Assembly: GCA_005889535.1 (NCBI GenBank)
Contig: VBHC01000112.1
Location: forward strand, 1 to 62,093
Length of the DNA stretch: 62,093 nucleotides
Origin: Chloroflexota bacterium
GTDB taxonomy: Bacteria > Chloroflexota > Dormibacteria > CF-121
Reading direction: 5' to 3'
A model generated the notes under the pieces. That model had not been told where the DNA came from, searched no databases, and worked only from the letters and a program-made list of their open reading frames with translations. A program made the translations under genes and the position numbers. Each line of letters opens with the position of its first letter. Positions within the stretch are counted from its first letter, which is position 1. Below, one piece after another: positions 49,555 through 61,899 of this stretch.

Positions 49555-52049
49555 GGCAACGTCACGGTGATGGTCTGCAGCGCCGGTGGGTTGGCGGGAT
49601 TGTAGTCGTAGGCCTTTACGCTCAGCGTGTGGCTGCTGCCCGGTGATCCTTTGATCACGAAGGTGAAGGGGCCCTGGGTGAGGCGCACCGGCTTGTTCGT
49701 CCCATCGAGGAAGAAGTCGACTTCTTTGATGGCCTCGTTGTCCGTCGCCGTGGCGGTGACCAGGACGCTCCCGTCCGCCTGGGGCGCCTGAGCCAGGGTC
49801 AGCGTCGGAGGGATCGTCTCCGTCGTCAGCTGACAGTTCTGGGTCGGCGGCGGCGGGCTGTTCTTGTCCTTCATGTCGTCCGGGTAGCCGGGCGGGTACA
49901 CCACGAAGGTCTTGACGGCGATGAACTTCGCCGGCGTGTCGGGCGTGGCCAGCAGACCGTCCGTCGTGCAGACCCGGAAGGGCTGGTACCAGTCATCCTG
50001 GCGGGCCGGCGCGGTGCCTGCGATGAACCAATCCGAGATGGTCTGGCCAGCGCAGGAGGGCGTCGCCAGCAGCCCGCTGGCCTTGCAGACGGTAACTTTC
50101 TTGAGTCCGTCCGGCAGTGCGAAGTCATGGACCGGCTTGCCGGCCTCGTAGGCGTTGAAGATGTCGCGGAAGATCAGCCCGGCCCCTTGAACGCCCCAGA
50201 CCACGTTGAGATTGGAGTTCACATTCGCGGGACACCCTCCCGCACAGGTATGGCCCATCCAGGCCCCGATCACGATGTCCGGGTTGTAGCCGATGAGCCA
50301 GGAGTCGTGCCAGTTCTCCGTGGTGCCCGTCTTTGCGGCGAAGGGCCGCTTGATGTTGAGGGCCGCCCCAACCGGTCGCAGGATGTCACTGATCATGTAG
50401 GCGACCGGCGCCGGCAGTACCCGCACACCTGGATTCGGCTTCCACTCCTGCAGGACACGACCCTCGCTGTCGACCACCTTGAGCAGCACGGTCGGATCGT
50501 GGTAAATGCCGCCTGAGGCCAGCACCCCGTACGCGTTGAAGTGCTGCATCGGCAGCACCTCGCTGGCCCCGATCGCCTGCGCCAGGCCTCGCTCGGGCGT
50601 CAGGTTGGCGCTGATGAGACCCATCATCCGCGCCGTTTGAAAGACGCGGTCGTACCCTAATTGCTTCAGCAGCAGCAGGGCAGGGATGTTTCGCGATTCT
50701 TCCAGCGCCCGCCGGATGGTGATCACGCCCTCGTCACGATGGTCCCAGTCGACGAACGGGTGGCCGTCGATCTTACCTTGCTTGTCGAGAATCAGGTTGG
50801 ACGGCGCATAACCATTGGCCAGCGCCGTGGCGTAGACGTAGATCTTGAAGGAGGAGCCGGGCTGCCGGCCCTGGCCGTCGGTGATGACGTTGTACTGACC
50901 GCCAATGGCCTGGTCGTAGTAGTTCGCGCTGCCGACCATGGCCAGCACCTGGCCGGTTGCCGGGTCGATAACTTCCGCGGCGCCGTTGTTGACGTTGCGG
51001 GCCCGCAGGTCGGCCCGGTTGACGTTGGCGCTGACCGCCCGCTCGGCCACCAGCTGGAGGTTGTAGTCCAGCGTGGTGTAGACGCGCAGGCCGCCACCCG
51101 CCACGACGGCGTCACCATATTGCTGGCTCAGTTGCCGAAGGACGTAATCGACGAACCAGGGAGCCTTGAGATCCTTCTGGATGCTCCCGTTCTTGTACTT
51201 GAGGACTTCCTTGACGGCCTTGTCGTACTCGGTCTGGCTGATGTAGTGGTCGCGCAGCATGTCTCTGAGCACGAGTTCCTGGCGGTTTTTGGCGCTCGCC
51301 GCCGTGGCCGGGTTGTATGGGTCGAACTGGGACGGCGCGTTCGGAATGCCAGCCAGCATGGCGGCCTCGGCGATATCGAGATCCTTGGCCGGCTTGGCAA
51401 AGTAGGTTTGCGCGGCGGCCTCGGCACCATAGGCTTCGTTGCCGTAGAAGATCTGGTTGAGATAGAGCGTCAGGATCTCGTTCTTCGAAAAGCGGCGCTC
51501 GATCTCAAGCGCAAGGGTCGCCTCCCGGACCTTGCGCTCCAGCGAGTTGGCGCTGCCGACGTACATCCGCTTGACGAGTTGCTGGGTGATCGTGCTACCA
51601 CCCTGTTCAACTCCCTGGTGTGTGACATCGGCGATCGCCGCTCCGATAATGCGGCGGATGTCAATGCCGTTGTGCGTGTAGAACAGCCGATCCTCCAGCG
51701 CGATCGTGGCGTCAACCAGGTGCGGGGAGATAGCCGAAAGCGGCATCACCGTGCGGACGACGCCGTCCGTGTGCTTGACGTAGAGCAGGACCCCATTGCG
51801 GTCGTAAATCCTGGTGGCCTGTGCCAATTCCTTGGCACTGAGCGAGCCCGGGTCCGGCAGGTCGCGGGTATAGGTCTGGTACTTGTCGACCGCCTCGGCG
51901 CCGCCACCCACGCTGAGCAATCCGAGCACGGTGAGGCCGACGATGATGATCTTGTGGAGGTTGCCCCCCTTGCGGCGCCGGGCGATCCGGGTAATGGTCA
52001 GCACGCGGATTGCGGCGCGCCGGGCAAACCGGTGCTTCTCTTCGGACAC
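49551..52049 (-). CDS. Class A penicillin-binding protein (PBP1-type)
   Basis: A bifunctional peptidoglycan synthase of 832 residues. A basic cytosolic start precedes one transmembrane helix (about residues 32-50). The GT51 glycosyltransferase follows with the catalytic Glu in ATIALEDRLFYTHNGIDI and QGGSTITQQLVKRMYVG. The transpeptidase has the serine motif PGSSFKIYVYATAL and AAKTGTTENWHDSWLIGY. A spacer with paired cysteines (VCKASGLLATPSCAGQTISD) and a C-terminal Ig-like domain (residues 735-832) close the protein. GTG start; a -10-like TTATAG on the minus strand lies 5 nt upstream. Confidence 0.95.
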   Translation of the reverse strand: MSEEKHRFARRAAIRVLTITRIARRRKGGNLHKIIIVGLTVLGLLSVGGGAEAVDKYQTYTRDLPDPGSLSAKELAQATRIYDRNGVLLYVKHTDGVVRTVMPLSAISPHLVDATIALEDRLFYTHNGIDIRRIIGAAIADVTHQGVEQGGSTITQQLVKRMYVGSANSLERKVREATLALEIERRFSKNEILTLYLNQIFYGNEAYGAEAAAQTYFAKPAKDLDIAEAAMLAGIPNAPSQFDPYNPATAASAKNRQELVLRDMLRDHYISQTEYDKAVKEVLKYKNGSIQKDLKAPWFVDYVLRQLSQQYGDAVVAGGGLRVYTTLDYNLQLVAERAVSANVNRADLRARNVNNGAAEVIDPATGQVLAMVGSANYYDQAIGGQYNVITDGQGRQPGSSFKIYVYATALANGYAPSNLILDKQGKIDGHPFVDWDHRDEGVITIRRALEESRNIPALLLLKQLGYDRVFQTARMMGLISANLTPERGLAQAIGASEVLPMQHFNAYGVLASGGIYHDPTVLLKVVDSEGRVLQEWKPNPGVRVLPAPVAYMISDILRPVGAALNIKRPFAAKTGTTENWHDSWLIGYNPDIVIGAWMGHTCAGGCPANVNSNLNVVWGVQGAGLIFRDIFNAYEAGKPVHDFALPDGLKKVTVCKASGLLATPSCAGQTISDWFIAGTAPARQDDWYQPFRVCTTDGLLATPDTPAKFIAVKTFVVYPPGYPDDMKDKNSPPPPTQNCQLTTETIPPTLTLAQAPQADGSVLVTATATDNEAIKEVDFFLDGTNKPVRLTQGPFTFVIKGSPGSSHTLSVKAYDYNPANPPALQTITVTLP

Positions 52050-52138
52050 CGGGTCTATAACGGTTGAGTTCGCTAAAAAAGCACAGTGAATCGCGTCGAC
52101 CGCATATATACTCGGCGTCGTGAACGCGTGACGGAACG
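52050..52138. promoter_or_regulatory. Divergent promoter region, PBP / tyrS
   Basis: On the plus strand TATACT (52107-52112) precedes tyrS by 26 nt. On the minus strand TTATAG lies 5 nt before the PBP GTG, too close for a normal leader. No strong -35 is visible for either. Confidence 0.55.
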
Positions 52139-53329
52139 ATGAAGAAACGACAAAACATTGATCACAGCGCCTGGGAAGCCGTTATCACCGGCGCGGTTGA
52201 GATCAACGATCGCGAGCACTTAAGGAGTCGCGTCGACCGCGGCGAGCGGCTGCGCGTCAAGCTCGGTCTCGACCCGACCCGCCCCGACATCCATCTCGGC
52301 CACACCGTCGTGCTGCGCGCTTTGCGGCGCTACCAGGAACGTGGGCACCGCGCCGTCCTGATCATCGGCGACTGGACAGCCCGGATTGGTGACCCGTCTG
52401 GCCAGAACATCACCCGGCCGCAGCTCACCAAGGCGGAGGTGGAGCAAGCGGGCAGGACGTACCTCGATCAGGCGTGGAAGATCCTCGATCAAGCGGAGAC
52501 CGAGGTCCGCTTTCAATCGGAGTGGTTCGACAAGATGCACCTGCAAGACGTCGTGCAGTTGACCAGCCGCTACACGGTGGCGCGGATGCTGGCTCGCGAA
52601 GACTTCACCAAGCGAATGAAGGAGAGCCGGCCGGTCGGCTTGCACGAGCTGCTCTACCCGCTGCTGCAGGCCTATGACTCCGTCGCCGTCAAGTCGGATC
52701 TCGAACTGGGCGGGACCGATCAGACCTTCAATCTGCTGGTTGGCCGCGACATCCAGCAGGCCTACGGCCAGCTGCCCCAGGACATCCAGACCATGCCGCT
52801 GCTGGAAGGGCTTGACGGCGTCCAGAAGATGAGCAAGAGCCTCGAGAACTACATTGGCATCGACGAGCCGCCCGATGTCATGTATCGCAAGGTCATGAGT
52901 GTTCCCGATCAGCTCATCACCCGCTACCTCCAACTGACTACGGACATCGGCCCGGAGGAGTTGGCCGCCGAGATCCGCGCCCTGAATGATGGGGAGAATC
53001 CGCGTAATGTCAAGCAACGCCTGGCCGAACGAATCGTCCGGCAATTCCATCCCGCGGCGGCGCCAAGCGCCTATCGCGAGGAGGCGGGAGGGCTCAAGTC
53101 GGGCGGCCCGACGCCGGTGGAGATCGCCCCCGGCGAGCGGACCGTCGCGCAGCTGTTTCTCGATGCCGCCCTGGTGACGAGCAAGAGCGAGGCGCGACGC
53201 CTCGCCACCCAGAAGGGGCTGGCCATGAACGACCAGCCGGTGACGTCCGTGGACGAGAAGGTGACGCCGTCCGACGGCTGGCTGTTGCGGCGCGGAAATC
53301 ACCGGGTCGCCCGCCTGAAGCTGCGCTAA
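52139..53329 (+). CDS. tyrS: Tyrosyl-tRNA synthetase
   Basis: Class I synthetase of 396 residues. The HIGH motif is RPDIHLGHTVVLR, the KMSKS motif QKMSKSLENYIGI, and LQAYDSVAVKSDLELGGTDQ is conserved. A C-terminal S4 domain (VAQLFLDAALVTSKSEARRL) binds tRNA. Length and sequence fit the TyrZ-like long type. Confidence 0.96.
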   Translation: MKKRQNIDHSAWEAVITGAVEINDREHLRSRVDRGERLRVKLGLDPTRPDIHLGHTVVLRALRRYQERGHRAVLIIGDWTARIGDPSGQNITRPQLTKAEVEQAGRTYLDQAWKILDQAETEVRFQSEWFDKMHLQDVVQLTSRYTVARMLAREDFTKRMKESRPVGLHELLYPLLQAYDSVAVKSDLELGGTDQTFNLLVGRDIQQAYGQLPQDIQTMPLLEGLDGVQKMSKSLENYIGIDEPPDVMYRKVMSVPDQLITRYLQLTTDIGPEELAAEIRALNDGENPRNVKQRLAERIVRQFHPAAAPSAYREEAGGLKSGGPTPVEIAPGERTVAQLFLDAALVTSKSEARRLATQKGLAMNDQPVTSVDEKVTPSDGWLLRRGNHRVARLKLR

Positions 53330-53347
53330 AATTTCGACGGGGAGAAG

Positions 53348-54103
53348 ATGTCCGGACATTCCAAGTGGTCTTCGATCAAGCACAAGAAGGCCCTGACCGA
53401 CGCCAAGAAAGGCCAGCAGTTCACCAAGGTGGCGCGAGAGCTCACGATCGCCGCCCGTGAGGGCGGGGGTAACCCGGAAGGGAACTACCGGCTACGGCTT
53501 GCGATGGAGAAGGCCAGGGATGTCAACATGCCGCAGGACAACATCCAGCGCGCGATCAAGCGGGGAACCGGCGAGCTGGGCGGCGCCCAAATGGAGGAAC
53601 TTCGTTTCGAGGGCTATGGTCCCCACGGGGTGGCCATCATGGTCGTCACCGTGACCGACAATCGCAATCGCACGAGTGGTGACATCCGGAATCTGTTCAG
53701 CCGCGCCGGAGGGAACCTCGGCACCACCGGCAGCGTGGCCTGGATGTTCACCCGGCAGGGACAGATCGTCATCGATGCCAATGGTCGCGACCCGGACGAG
53801 GTCGGGCTGGAGGCGATCGATCTGGGTGCCAGCGACGCCCGGGTGGACGGCAAGACCGTCGACGTCGTCACCGACCCCGCCAGACTCGAAACCGTCCAGC
53901 AAAGCCTGAAGAAAAAGGGCTACAAAATCGATTCGGCCGAGGTCACCATGAACGCCTCCCAGGTCGTGTCCCTTGATGAGGGACGCGCCCCCTCGGTGCT
54001 CAAGCTCCTCGATGCCCTCGAAGAACACGACGACGTCCAGTCGGTCTATTCCAACATCGATGTCCCGGCAGACGTCATGGAGCGGATCAGCGAGCGTGTC
54101 TAA
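53348..54103 (+). CDS. YebC/PmpR family protein
   Basis: A 251-residue protein beginning MSGHSKWSSIKHKKALTDAK. The NRNRTSGDIRNLFSRAGGNL segment and VAWMFTRQGQIVI are family marks. YebC proteins act as DNA-binding regulators (PmpR) or, as shown more recently, help ribosomes at proline stretches. GGGGAGAAG is the ribosome-binding site. Its place before ruvC is conserved. It overlaps ruvC by 8 bp. Confidence 0.95.
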   Translation: MSGHSKWSSIKHKKALTDAKKGQQFTKVARELTIAAREGGGNPEGNYRLRLAMEKARDVNMPQDNIQRAIKRGTGELGGAQMEELRFEGYGPHGVAIMVVTVTDNRNRTSGDIRNLFSRAGGNLGTTGSVAWMFTRQGQIVIDANGRDPDEVGLEAIDLGASDARVDGKTVDVVTDPARLETVQQSLKKKGYKIDSAEVTMNASQVVSLDEGRAPSVLKLLDALEEHDDVQSVYSNIDVPADVMERISERV

Positions 54104-54623
54104 CGACGGTCTCCTGGTGCTCGGCGTTGATCCAGGGCTCGCCGATACCGGCTACGGCGCGGTCCGCCGCGTCAACGGGCGGCTCGCCATGATCGCATGT
54201 GGCACGCTGAAGACGCCGGCGAACCTTTCGGAGCCGCAGCGCCTGCGCATCCTCGCCGAGCAGCTGCGCGCGCTGATGACCGAGCTCCATCCGCAGGCCG
54301 CCGCCTTCGAGGAGTTGTTCTTCAGCAAGAACGTCCGAACCGCGATGGCTGTCGGACAGGCCCGCGGGGTTGCCCTGCTTTCGGCGGTCGAGGCGGGCGC
54401 CGACGTCCATGAGTACACGCCAAACCAGGTCAAGCTGTCGGTAACCGGATACGGAGGCGCGACCAAGGGCCAGATGCTGAAAATGGTCCAGTCGCTGCTG
54501 GCCACCCGCGAGCTGCCCCGGTCGGATGATGCCATCGACGCGCTGGCCATCGCCATTTGCCATCATCACAGCGGCCGGCTGCGGACCCTGATCAGCCGGG
54601 CTCCGACCGGCGTCCGCACTTGA
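54096..54623 (+). CDS. ruvC: Crossover junction endodeoxyribonuclease RuvC
   Basis: Resolves Holliday junctions. Of the acidic catalytic residues, LGVDPGLADTGYGAV and AFEELFFSKNVRTAMAVGQA are clear, along with YTPNQVKLSVTGYGGATKGQ and DDAIDALAIAICHHH. The protein has 175 residues. The GTG within the yebC end is chosen because the conserved start follows at once. Confidence 0.95.
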   Translation: MSNDGLLVLGVDPGLADTGYGAVRRVNGRLAMIACGTLKTPANLSEPQRLRILAEQLRALMTELHPQAAAFEELFFSKNVRTAMAVGQARGVALLSAVEAGADVHEYTPNQVKLSVTGYGGATKGQMLKMVQSLLATRELPRSDDAIDALAIAICHHHSGRLRTLISRAPTGVRT

Positions 54624-55225
54624 TCGCGACCCTCGAGGGCATCCTGGCCCAGCGAGGTTCGGACTCGGTGATCGTCGATGTCCACGGGGTGGGCTATCTG
54701 GTCACGGTAGGAAACCGGACACTAGCCGAGCTCCCCGCGGCAGGAGATCGGGTCCGTCTCTATACCTATACCTATGTCCGCGAGGACGCGCTGGGCCTGT
54801 TTGGCTTTCGCAACCAGGAGGAGCTCACCTTCTTCAAGCTGCTGCTCTCGGTCAAGGGCATCGGCCCCAAGGCAGGGCTGGCCATCCTGAGCCGAGCCGA
54901 ACTCCGCCTGTTGAAGCGGGCGATTCTGCAGGAGGATGCCGCCCTGCTGTCCACCGTGCCCGGAATCGGTCCCAAGACCGCGGCGCGAGTCGTCCTCGAA
55001 CTGAAAGGCAAGCTCAAGGAAGAGATGTTCGGCGAAGAGGCGCGTCTTCCGGCGGTGCTGGGCGCTACTGACCCGGTGGCGCAGGCCCTCCAGGTGCTCA
55101 CCGGCCTCGGCTACACACCGGCGGAGGCCAAGGAGGCAGTTCGCAAGGCCAGCGGCGGCAATGGCGGAAGCCACTCGGTTGAGCAGCTCGTCACCGTGGC
55201 CCTCAAAGGACTGGATCGCGGGTGA
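54620..55225 (+). CDS. ruvA: Holliday junction branch migration protein RuvA
   Basis: Junction-binding subunit, 201 residues. OB fold ([44 protein letters not shown]), two helix-hairpin-helix motifs ([17 protein letters not shown] and [20 protein letters not shown]) and a C-terminal RuvB-binding domain. The TTG start overlaps ruvC (TTGA), and the end overlaps ruvB (GTGA). Confidence 0.95.
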   Translation: MIATLEGILAQRGSDSVIVDVHGVGYLVTVGNRTLAELPAAGDRVRLYTYTYVREDALGLFGFRNQEELTFFKLLLSVKGIGPKAGLAILSRAELRLLKRAILQEDAALLSTVPGIGPKTAARVVLELKGKLKEEMFGEEARLPAVLGATDPVAQALQVLTGLGYTPAEAKEAVRKASGGNGGSHSVEQLVTVALKGLDRG

Positions 55226-56244
55226 CCGAGCGCGTCATCACCGCTGAGGAGCGCAACGAAGACAAGGAATTCGAGTGGAGCCTGCGGCCTCGCCGGCTGG
55301 CGGAGTTCATTGGACAGGAAAACGTCAAAGCCAACATGGAGATCCTGATCACCGCCGCGCGCGGACGTAACGAGCCTATCGAGCACATCTTGATCGCGGG
55401 GCCGCCGGGCCTGGGCAAGACCACGCTCGCCAACATCATGGCAAACGAGATGGGGGTCAATATCCGTACCACCTCCGGACCGGCGATCGAGCACCAGGGG
55501 GCGTTGGCATCGATCTTGACCAACCTCGAGGACCGCGACATCTTCTTTGTTGATGAGATCCACCGTCTCGCCCGCCCGGTCGAGGAGTCGCTGTATCCAG
55601 CGATGGAGGATTTCAAGTTCGACTTCGTGAGTGGCAAGGGAGCCGGCGCCCAAACCTTCCGGCTGCAGCTGCCGCGCTTCACCGTGATCGGCGCCACCAC
55701 GCGGCAGGGCATGCTCTCGGCCCCCCTCCGCGACCGCTTCGGCGCCGTGTACCCGCTCTATTTCTACGGCGTCGACGACCTGTTCGCCATCGTCCGGCGT
55801 TCTGCCCAGCTGTTAAAGGTCGCCGTCGATGACGCCGGCGCCCAGGTGATCGCCAGTCGAGCGCGCGGCACGCCGCGAGTCGCGAACCGGCTGCTGCGCC
55901 GCGTGCGCGACTTCGCCCAGGTGCGGGCCCAGGGCCGGATCGACGAGCGGATCGCGCTCGACGCGCTGGCCATGCTCGAAATCGATGCGCTGGGACTCGA
56001 TGTCATCGACCGCCGAATCCTGCAGACGATCGTGGAGAAGTACGAAGGCGGCCCGGTCGGGCTCGACACGATCGCGGTCTCAGTATCAGAGGATCCGGAG
56101 ACGGTCGAAGACGTCTACGAACCGTTCCTGATGCAGCTCGGCTTCCTGGCGCGAACGCCGCGCGGGCGCGTAGCGACGAAGCTCGCTTACGATCACCTTG
56201 GCCTGGTCAGGGCGAGCAGCAGCGAGCAGCCGCGACTGTTCTGA
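55222..56244 (+). CDS. ruvB: Holliday junction DNA helicase RuvB
   Basis: AAA+ motor of the RuvAB complex, 340 residues. Start [20 protein letters not shown], Walker A ([19 protein letters not shown]), Walker B with sensor ([20 protein letters not shown]), [20 protein letters not shown], and the winged-helix end [20 protein letters not shown]. Its TGA is overlapped by the inferred CTG start of the next gene. Confidence 0.97.
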   Translation: MTERVITAEERNEDKEFEWSLRPRRLAEFIGQENVKANMEILITAARGRNEPIEHILIAGPPGLGKTTLANIMANEMGVNIRTTSGPAIEHQGALASILTNLEDRDIFFVDEIHRLARPVEESLYPAMEDFKFDFVSGKGAGAQTFRLQLPRFTVIGATTRQGMLSAPLRDRFGAVYPLYFYGVDDLFAIVRRSAQLLKVAVDDAGAQVIASRARGTPRVANRLLRRVRDFAQVRAQGRIDERIALDALAMLEIDALGLDVIDRRILQTIVEKYEGGPVGLDTIAVSVSEDPETVEDVYEPFLMQLGFLARTPRGRVATKLAYDHLGLVRASSSEQPRLF

Positions 56245-57360
56245 TCTCCGATCGCCGTCTGCAGCTGGGGGTCGTTGGATTAACGGCGCTGGCCGCCGGC
56301 ATGTCGCTGTACCTGTTCAGCGCGGCCCTGCCGCTCTATCTCTTCCGATACCGTGGCTACTCCCTGGAGCTGGTCGGCGTCCTGGTGGGACTTGCCTCGG
56401 TAGTCCAGCTCGTTGCCACGCTGATCTCCGGGCCCCTGGTCGACCGGCGGGGCGCCCGCCTGGCAATGCGTCTTGGGGCGGCCTGTTACGTGCTGGCGGC
56501 GCTTCTGTTCCTGACTTCCGCCTGGCTTCCCGCGATTGTCCTCGCTCGCATCCTTCACGGTATCGGCATCGCCCTCGTCCTCCCGGCGGTCTTGAGCGTG
56601 GTGCCGGCCCTCGTCTCGCGCCGCTTCCGGGGAACCGCGCTTGGCACAGTCGGCGCGTTCAATAACGTGGCGCTCGCGATCGGCCCGCCGCTCGGCCTGC
56701 TGCTGCTGGCCCACGCCCCAGCCACACTCTTTCTGACCGCGCTGGCGACAGCCGCGCTGGCCATTTCAACGAGCCTGCTCCTGAACGTCGGTGGGCGGGC
56801 TCCGGAACCGGGCCGGCTGTTCAAGTACCGGGGGGCATGGACGCCGCTCTACGCGATCACCTTTCTTTCCGTGGTCTACTGGGGTGTGGTTACGGCGTTT
56901 CTGCCGATCGCGGTTCCGCCCAGCCAGATCCCGAATGTTGGTTGGTTCTTCGCCGCGGATGCGGTGGCGGTGATGGCGGCGCGGATCCCGACGGGTTACC
57001 TGGCTGATCGCTTTGGTGCACGGTGGCTGCTGGTTGCCGGCGTGGCCACCACCGGACTGGCGATCAGCGTCTTACTGACAGCACCATCCCTCGTCACGCT
57101 TGTGGTCGCCGGGGTCGGCACCGGTCTCGGTGCCGCGCTGCTCTTGCCCCCGATCCTGCTCGAGCTCACGAAACGGAGCAACGACACGAATCGCGGCACG
57201 GCGATGGCCCTCTACAACACCAGCTTTGCGGCCGCGGTGGGCGTGGGAAGCCTCGGAGGAGCCCTCCTCGTTCAGCATTTTGGGTTCAATGCAACCCTGG
57301 TCGCAAGCCTGATCGCCTGTCTGGCTGCCGCACCGGTCGCGCTGGTAACGGTTCGCCGGC

Positions 57361-57374
<14 letters not shown>
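56241..57374 (+). CDS. MFS transporter (apparent CTG start)
   Basis: A major facilitator of about 377 residues with 12 predicted helices. The A motif is [20 protein letters not shown] between helices 2 and 3, repeated in the second half as [16 protein letters not shown]. The substrate is unknown. The first helix begins around [14 protein letters not shown], upstream of the first canonical start (ATG 56301). In frame, CTG 56241 overlaps the ruvB stop as CTGA, the same layout as the ATGA, GTGA and TTGA junctions elsewhere. It interrupts the usual ruvB-queA order and overlaps queA by 14 bp. Confidence 0.88.
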
Positions 57375-59501
<2,127 letters not shown>

Positions 59502-59532
59502 AAGGGTTAAGAGTTTCTCATCGGGGCTCGCC

Positions 59533-59538
59533 TATACT
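59533..59538 (+). promoter_or_regulatory. -10 element TATACT before secD
   Basis: TATACT ends 9 nt before the secD ATG. With no Shine-Dalgarno in between, the mRNA would have only a few leader nucleotides. Confidence 0.5.
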
Positions 59539-59547
59539 TTCCCTCGC

Positions 59548-60951
59548 ATGCGCGTCGATCGTCGATTCCTTTTTTTGATTGGCATCATCGCCCTGCTGGC
59601 CCTCTTCATCGACGGGTTCGCATATGTCTACCGGGCGGCCACGAACCAGCCGCTCACCGGCCCGATCCGCGGCGTACCCACGCTCTCCATCCCATTTCTC
59701 GGGTTCGAACAGCAGGTCTTCGTGCACAAGGGCCTCGATCTCCAGGGTGGCACCCACCTCGAGCTCGAGATCTCCAAGGTCCGTTCGGGGACGCCGATCG
59801 CGGAGGCCCGGGATATCGCGGTGGCCATCATCGAGCGCCGGGTCAACAGCAGCGGCTATGCCGAATCGGTGGTGCGGCCGGAGGGTGACAACCGCATCAT
59901 CGTCGAGCTACCGGGCGTCAACCTGGAGCAGGCCAAGCAGGTCCTGGGCAAGACGTCCTATCTGCGGATCTATGAATGGGTGCCCGGCACACCGGATGCC
60001 GCGACGCTGCAGGAGCTCAATCCGACCGCAGCCAATCAGTACCAGGGGTTCAAGCCGCAGTTCACCAACATCGACGGCAGCATGGTCACCAGTGCGACCC
60101 GATCGACCGATCCCAACACGAATCTCCCGGACGTGCAATTCTCCTTCAACTCCACTGGGAGCGATCGATTCTGTACGCTGACCCGGGACCGAGTGACCCA
60201 CCCGCAGGGCGAGCCAGAGAACAAGATCGCGATCTTCATCGACAAGGACCTGGTGGAGGACGCTAACGTCCAGAGCGAGATCTGCGGCGGAACGGGAATC
60301 ATCACCGGCGGCTTTACCGCCGCGAGTGCCCAGGCGCTGGCGGTCCAGCTCAACTCCGGAGCGCTACCGGGCACCATCAGCCTGGTGTCGAGCACTGAAG
60401 TGGGCGCGACCTTGGGCGCCTCGACGGTCAAGCTGAGTCTCCTGGCAGGCGCCTTCGGATTGGCCGTCGTCATCCTGTTCATGCTGCTTTACTACCGGCT
60501 CCCCGGCGTGGTGGCCAGCATCGCCCTCCTGCTCTACGCGGCGATTGCGCTGGCCATCTTCAAGATTTTCGGCGTCACCCTCACGCTCGCCGGCCTGGCG
60601 GGATTCATCCTGTCGGTCGGGATGGCGGTCGACGCCAACGTGCTGATCTTCGAGCGCGTCAAGGAGGAGCTGCGCGCGGGCCGGACGCTGGGCGCCGCGA
60701 TGGAGGCCGGAGTACACCGGGCCTGGCCGGCGATCCGGGACTCCAACATCTCGACGCTGATCACGTGCTTCGTCCTGTACTTTTTCGGGGCGCCGCTCAT
60801 CAAGGGATTTGCTATCACCCTGGCCATTGGCGTTCTGGTCAGTATGTTCTCGGCTATCGTCACCACCCAGCAGTTCCTACAGATCCTGGCCGGGCTGCGA
60901 CCAGCGCGCCGGCTCGCGCTCTACGGTGTCCAGGCGCCGAAGGCTGCCTGA
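59548..60951 (+). CDS. secD: Protein translocase subunit SecD
   Basis: Membrane RND-type subunit that pulls exported proteins using the proton gradient; works with SecF and SecYEG. One N-terminal helix (FLFLIGIIALLALFIDGFAY), DLQGGTHLELEI, the extracytoplasmic P1 region, then five helices with FILSVGMAVDANVLIFERVK. The 467 residues are on the short side for SecD but complete. A new transcription unit seems to begin here. Confidence 0.95.
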   Translation: MRVDRRFLFLIGIIALLALFIDGFAYVYRAATNQPLTGPIRGVPTLSIPFLGFEQQVFVHKGLDLQGGTHLELEISKVRSGTPIAEARDIAVAIIERRVNSSGYAESVVRPEGDNRIIVELPGVNLEQAKQVLGKTSYLRIYEWVPGTPDAATLQELNPTAANQYQGFKPQFTNIDGSMVTSATRSTDPNTNLPDVQFSFNSTGSDRFCTLTRDRVTHPQGEPENKIAIFIDKDLVEDANVQSEICGGTGIITGGFTAASAQALAVQLNSGALPGTISLVSSTEVGATLGASTVKLSLLAGAFGLAVVILFMLLYYRLPGVVASIALLLYAAIALAIFKIFGVTLTLAGLAGFILSVGMAVDANVLIFERVKEELRAGRTLGAAMEAGVHRAWPAIRDSNISTLITCFVLYFFGAPLIKGFAITLAIGVLVSMFSAIVTTQQFLQILAGLRPARRLALYGVQAPKAA

Positions 60952-60964
60952 GGTGACCGCCTAG

Positions 60965-61828
60965 ATGGACATCGTCGGACGGCGCAACTGGTACTTCCTC
61001 CTGTCGCTGGCGATCATCCTGCCCGGCATCATCTCGATGCTCTTCTTCGGCTTTCGCCTCGGCATCGACTTCGCCGGCGGCGACCAGTTCAACATCGCCT
61101 TCAAGCAGCCAACCTCGGCCGCCGCGGTCCAGAAAGAGATGGACACCTTCAACGTGGAGGCCACCGTGCAGCAGGCCGGTCCCAACAACGTCTTGATCAC
61201 GACCAAGCCGCTCGGCACTACACAGGAAACCGCCATTCGCGATGATCTGAGCAAGAAATTCGGCGGCACGGTGGCCAGCAGCGCGTTCGTCGGGCCGACC
61301 ATTGCGAAGGAACTCGTTGTTGGCGCCGGCGCGTTGATCGCGATCGCTTCGATCTTGATCGTCGCCTATCTGAGCTTCCGGTTCAATTACAAATTCGCGA
61401 TCTGCGCCGTCCTCGCGCTCTTACACGACGTCTTCGTGCTGACCGGCGTGTATTCCATCCTGGGCAAGATCTTCAATCTTCAGTTGGGGGAAATTAACAC
61501 GCTGTTCGTCACGGCGGCGCTGACGGTGATCGGCTTCTCGGTCCACGACACCATCGTGATCTTCGACCGGATCCGGGAGAACCTTCGCCAGGCGAGCCGC
61601 CTGACCTTCGAGCAGAACGTCAATCTCAGCATCATCCAGTCGCTGGCCCGATCGATCAACACCTCGATGACCGTGGTCTTCGTCCTCGTGGCGCTGTTCT
61701 TGATCTCGCCACAGAACATCAAGGGGTTCACCCTGGCGCTGCTGATCGGCATCATCAGCGGCACCTATTCATCGATTTTTAATGCGAGTCCGCTCCTCGT
61801 CGTATGGAGGCGGCTCGACCCCAGATAA
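60965..61828 (+). CDS. secF: Protein translocase subunit SecF
   Basis: Partner of SecD, 287 residues with six helices. Hallmarks are RLGIDFAGGDQFNIAF (usually GIDFTGG), the extracytoplasmic P4-like segment, and TVIGFSVHDTIVIFDRIREN followed by the LxxSI(N)TSMTV-type sequence ARSINTSMTVVFVL. It starts 13 bp after secD. Confidence 0.95.
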   Translation: MDIVGRRNWYFLLSLAIILPGIISMLFFGFRLGIDFAGGDQFNIAFKQPTSAAAVQKEMDTFNVEATVQQAGPNNVLITTKPLGTTQETAIRDDLSKKFGGTVASSAFVGPTIAKELVVGAGALIAIASILIVAYLSFRFNYKFAICAVLALLHDVFVLTGVYSILGKIFNLQLGEINTLFVTAALTVIGFSVHDTIVIFDRIRENLRQASRLTFEQNVNLSIIQSLARSINTSMTVVFVLVALFLISPQNIKGFTLALLIGIISGTYSSIFNASPLLVVWRRLDPR

Positions 61829-61834
61829 TCTGGC

Positions 61835-61896
61835 TATACTCAGGGCCAAGTGAATAGGAATCTTGCAATGCGGGGCCGTTGGCCCTTTTTCTTTTA
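61835..61896 (+). promoter_or_regulatory. rimP promoter and leader with a terminator-like hairpin
   Basis: TATACT (61835-61840) lies just past secF. About 30 nt downstream GGGCC (61873-61877), loop GTT and GGCCC (61881-61885) form a hairpin followed by TTTTTCTTTT, 2 nt before the rimP start region. An upstream GGGCCAA (61843-61849) can also pair with TTGGCCC (61879-61885). The hairpin may end secF transcripts, attenuate rimP, or both. Confidence 0.6.
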
Positions 61897-61899
61897 GTG

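Noticed and set aside
50661-52067. 468-residue plus-strand frame opposite the PBP
   Set aside because: Shadow of the PBP gene, whose GT51 and transpeptidase motifs are unambiguous on the minus strand.
52120-52131. Minimal ORF GTG-AAC-GCG-TGA in the tyrS leader
   Set aside because: Three codons only; no sign that it is a regulatory leader peptide.
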